A DNA stretch of 13,434 nt from Chloroflexota bacterium (GTDB lineage Bacteria; Chloroflexota; Dehalococcoidia; DSTF01; JACRBR01), in the NCBI GenBank assembly GCA_021813085.1, contig JAKAMA010000022.1, positions 1-13,434 on the forward strand. The letters run 5' to 3'. The position numbers and the translations under genes were made by a program. This document shows positions 12,247-13,434 of the stretch, piece after piece; the first letter of the stretch is position 1; each line of letters opens with the position of its first letter. The notes beneath the pieces are model-generated. The model had not been told where the DNA came from and made no database searches. It saw nothing but the letters and a program-made list of their open reading frames with translations.

Positions 12247-13434
12247 CGGAACAAGTCCTCCGCATCAAGGAAGGAGGCGAGCCCGTTGACGCAGTGACAG
12301 TTGCCAAGCGGCCCGCGCAGGTCCGCGCCGCCGCTGACCTCACCCACGAACCCAGCGATGTTCACAGTGAGCCAAGGGATACCAGGTACGCCCAACTCTA
12401 GATGCTCGAGCGGTGCCGAGCGCGCAACTACTCGCGCTTGGAGCGTAGCTCCAATATCAAAGTCGCTGGGCGCGTCAGTTTGAAAGATGCCACCTGAACT
12501 CTTGATTGGCCACCGGAGATCGAACACGTTCGGGCCGCCCACAAGGTAGACGCCCAACGGCGCTACGCCGTAGTACTTGCCCACGGATACCCCGTACAGG
12601 TATTCGTACACCGTTACCGCCCCCCAACTGAAACCCGCCAGGTACGTGATGTCCTGATTGGTGGCGACCTTTAGCCATGCGGCGGCTGTGGCGAGATTGC
12701 TGGCTGATCGGCGCGCGTCGGTTTCTCTGTAGGAATGTGAAGAGTCGAGCGCAAAGACATCAAACGTGTTGACTATGTCTGCGGCGGAAAACTGGTTCCG
12801 TAGGGAGAGCGCAGCGGTAAGGAGATCAAACACGAAGTCCAAGTGAGCACGATCGTGTCCGAAGCTCACGCGCGAGCGACCGGAGGTCCAATACGCGATC
12901 ACGAAATTGCGCCATTGTCCAATGCTTCCGTCGTCACAGCTCTGCGTCCATCCGCATTCGAGCATCAAGTAAAGGCCGCTCGGGTCGACGAAGCGCACCG
13001 GGTTGGCACGCACATATGCGTAGCGGTTGAGCTCGTCCTTGGTTAACGGGTCCGCGCTCACGAACCGCCCGACGGTCGTGCTGTAGAGCCGCGCCTTGTA
13101 GTGGTACAGCCCCAGTGCCGCGTCGCCCGGCTCCTCCTGCTGGCCGGTGTACAGCTTGTCCGTCTGCGACACGCCGCCCGAGCGCGTGGCCCCGTACGGC
13201 CAGTACGCCTGCGTCGCCACCACGGTGCCGTTCGCGTCCATCACGCCCACCGTGCCGCCGAGGTGGTCGGCGAGCAGCCAGAGCAGCGTGCCCGCGCCGC
13301 CCGCCGACGGCACCCCGGACGGGCCGGATGGCTCGCGCATCGCCACCGCGCGCCCGTAGGCCTGGTAGTACTTCGTCACGCCGCCGTCGCCCTTCCTCTC
13401 GTAGACGCCCTCGCCGCACGATGGCGTCGACGAG
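12243..13434 (-). CDS. RHS repeat protein with alpha/beta-hydrolase (lipase-like) toxin tip, 5' partial
   Basis: This frame is open to the right window edge. It shows RHS core VYERKGDGGVTKYYQAYGRA, LLWLLADHLGGTVGVMDANG, PYGATRSGG, HYKARLYSTTVGRFVSADP and RYAYVRANPVRFVDPSG, then a tip of about 240 residues. The tip carries a nucleophile elbow, ITYLAGFSWGAVTVYEY, with the serine codon at 12629-12627. Upstream are FDVFALDSSHSYRETD and a helix of DARRSASNLATAAAWLKV, typical strand and helix elements before the elbow. HLELG and CHCVNG later offer candidate catalytic histidines, and DLRW or DFDIG candidate acids. RHS tips of this fold act as phospholipases or esterases; the substrate here is not known. 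The tip has lower GC than the core. Upstream of GVYE (CSTPSCGE) the sequence no longer resembles the chimeric left copy. Confidence 0.82.
   Translation of the reverse strand, partial: SSTPSCGEGVYERKGDGGVTKYYQAYGRAVAMREPSGPSGVPSAGGAGTLLWLLADHLGGTVGVMDANGTVVATQAYWPYGATRSGGVSQTDKLYTGQQEEPGDAALGLYHYKARLYSTTVGRFVSADPLTKDELNRYAYVRANPVRFVDPSGLYLMLECGWTQSCDDGSIGQWRNFVIAYWTSGRSRVSFGHDRAHLDFVFDLLTAALSLRNQFSAADIVNTFDVFALDSSHSYRETDARRSASNLATAAAWLKVATNQDITYLAGFSWGAVTVYEYLYGVSVGKYYGVAPLGVYLVGGPNVFDLRWPIKSSGGIFQTDAPSDFDIGATLQARVVARSAPLEHLELGVPGIPWLTVNIAGFVGEVSGGADLRGPLGNCHCVNGLASFLDAEDLFR
13060..13209 (-). repeat. RHS core direct repeat, copy 3 of 3 (150 bp)
   Basis: This is the copy inside the best-preserved RHS gene of the window. 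It is ungapped against 103-252 and 11031-11180 and has the same orientation. Confidence 0.9.
13287..13409 (-). repeat. RHS core direct repeat B, right copy (123 bp)
   Basis: This partners 1311-1433 with three mismatches counted by eye. The two copies bracket the whole metal-type gene set. Confidence 0.9.

Overview
The window is high-GC bacterial DNA. The mix of gene types (a CopC-CopD-BNR fusion, a BlaI/M56 pair, rusticyanin-like and plastocyanin-like cupredoxins, and RHS cores of the 'GVYEKKGDGGVTKYY' / 'GRFVSADP' type) would fit Chloroflexota or another high-GC soil lineage. That placement is an inference from gene style only. No rRNA, tRNA, CRISPR, transposase or integrase was seen.

Layout. 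(1) About 1-1766, minus strand: broken RHS (YD-repeat) pieces with lower-GC inserts. These are a core remnant at the left edge, a secreted hypothetical protein (302-775), and a chimeric ORF (879-1766) that joins RHS core to an unrelated tail. (2) About 2064-7840, minus strand: a compact metal-type gene set read from 7840 downwards: blaI, M56 peptidase, operator/promoter, small Met-rich membrane protein, thioredoxin-like protein, cupredoxin lipoprotein, second small Met-rich membrane protein, CopC-CopD-BNR fusion. Several neighbours overlap by 4 nt. (3) About 7841-10444, plus strand, divergent from blaI: a rusticyanin/sulfocyanin-like protein with a Gly/Met tandem repeat, a SAM methyltransferase, a four-helix membrane protein and an ABC-ATPase C-terminal remnant. 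(4) About 10445-13434, minus strand: more RHS. From right to left this is an RHS core with an alpha/beta-hydrolase (GFSWG) tip, a secreted beta-propeller protein whose start overlaps the toxin stop, and a second RHS core whose tip appears frameshifted.

How it may work. BlaI is predicted to sit on a palindrome that fills the 17-bp spacer of the promoter at 6529-6557 and on a related half-site in the divergent blaI region. The M56 protein has an HExxH site but no penicillin-binding sensor domain. It ends instead in a short, probably extracytoplasmic His/Cys tail, so a metal signal (copper is the natural guess from the target genes) could replace the beta-lactam signal. The controlled genes are copper-protein types: CopC/CopD, two cupredoxins, a CxxC thioredoxin-like protein and Met-rich membrane peptides. 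Near-identical RHS core segments lie in direct orientation on both sides of this set (150-bp copies at 103, 11031 and 13060; a 123-bp pair at 1311 and 13287). They could have brought the block in and could delete it by recombination.
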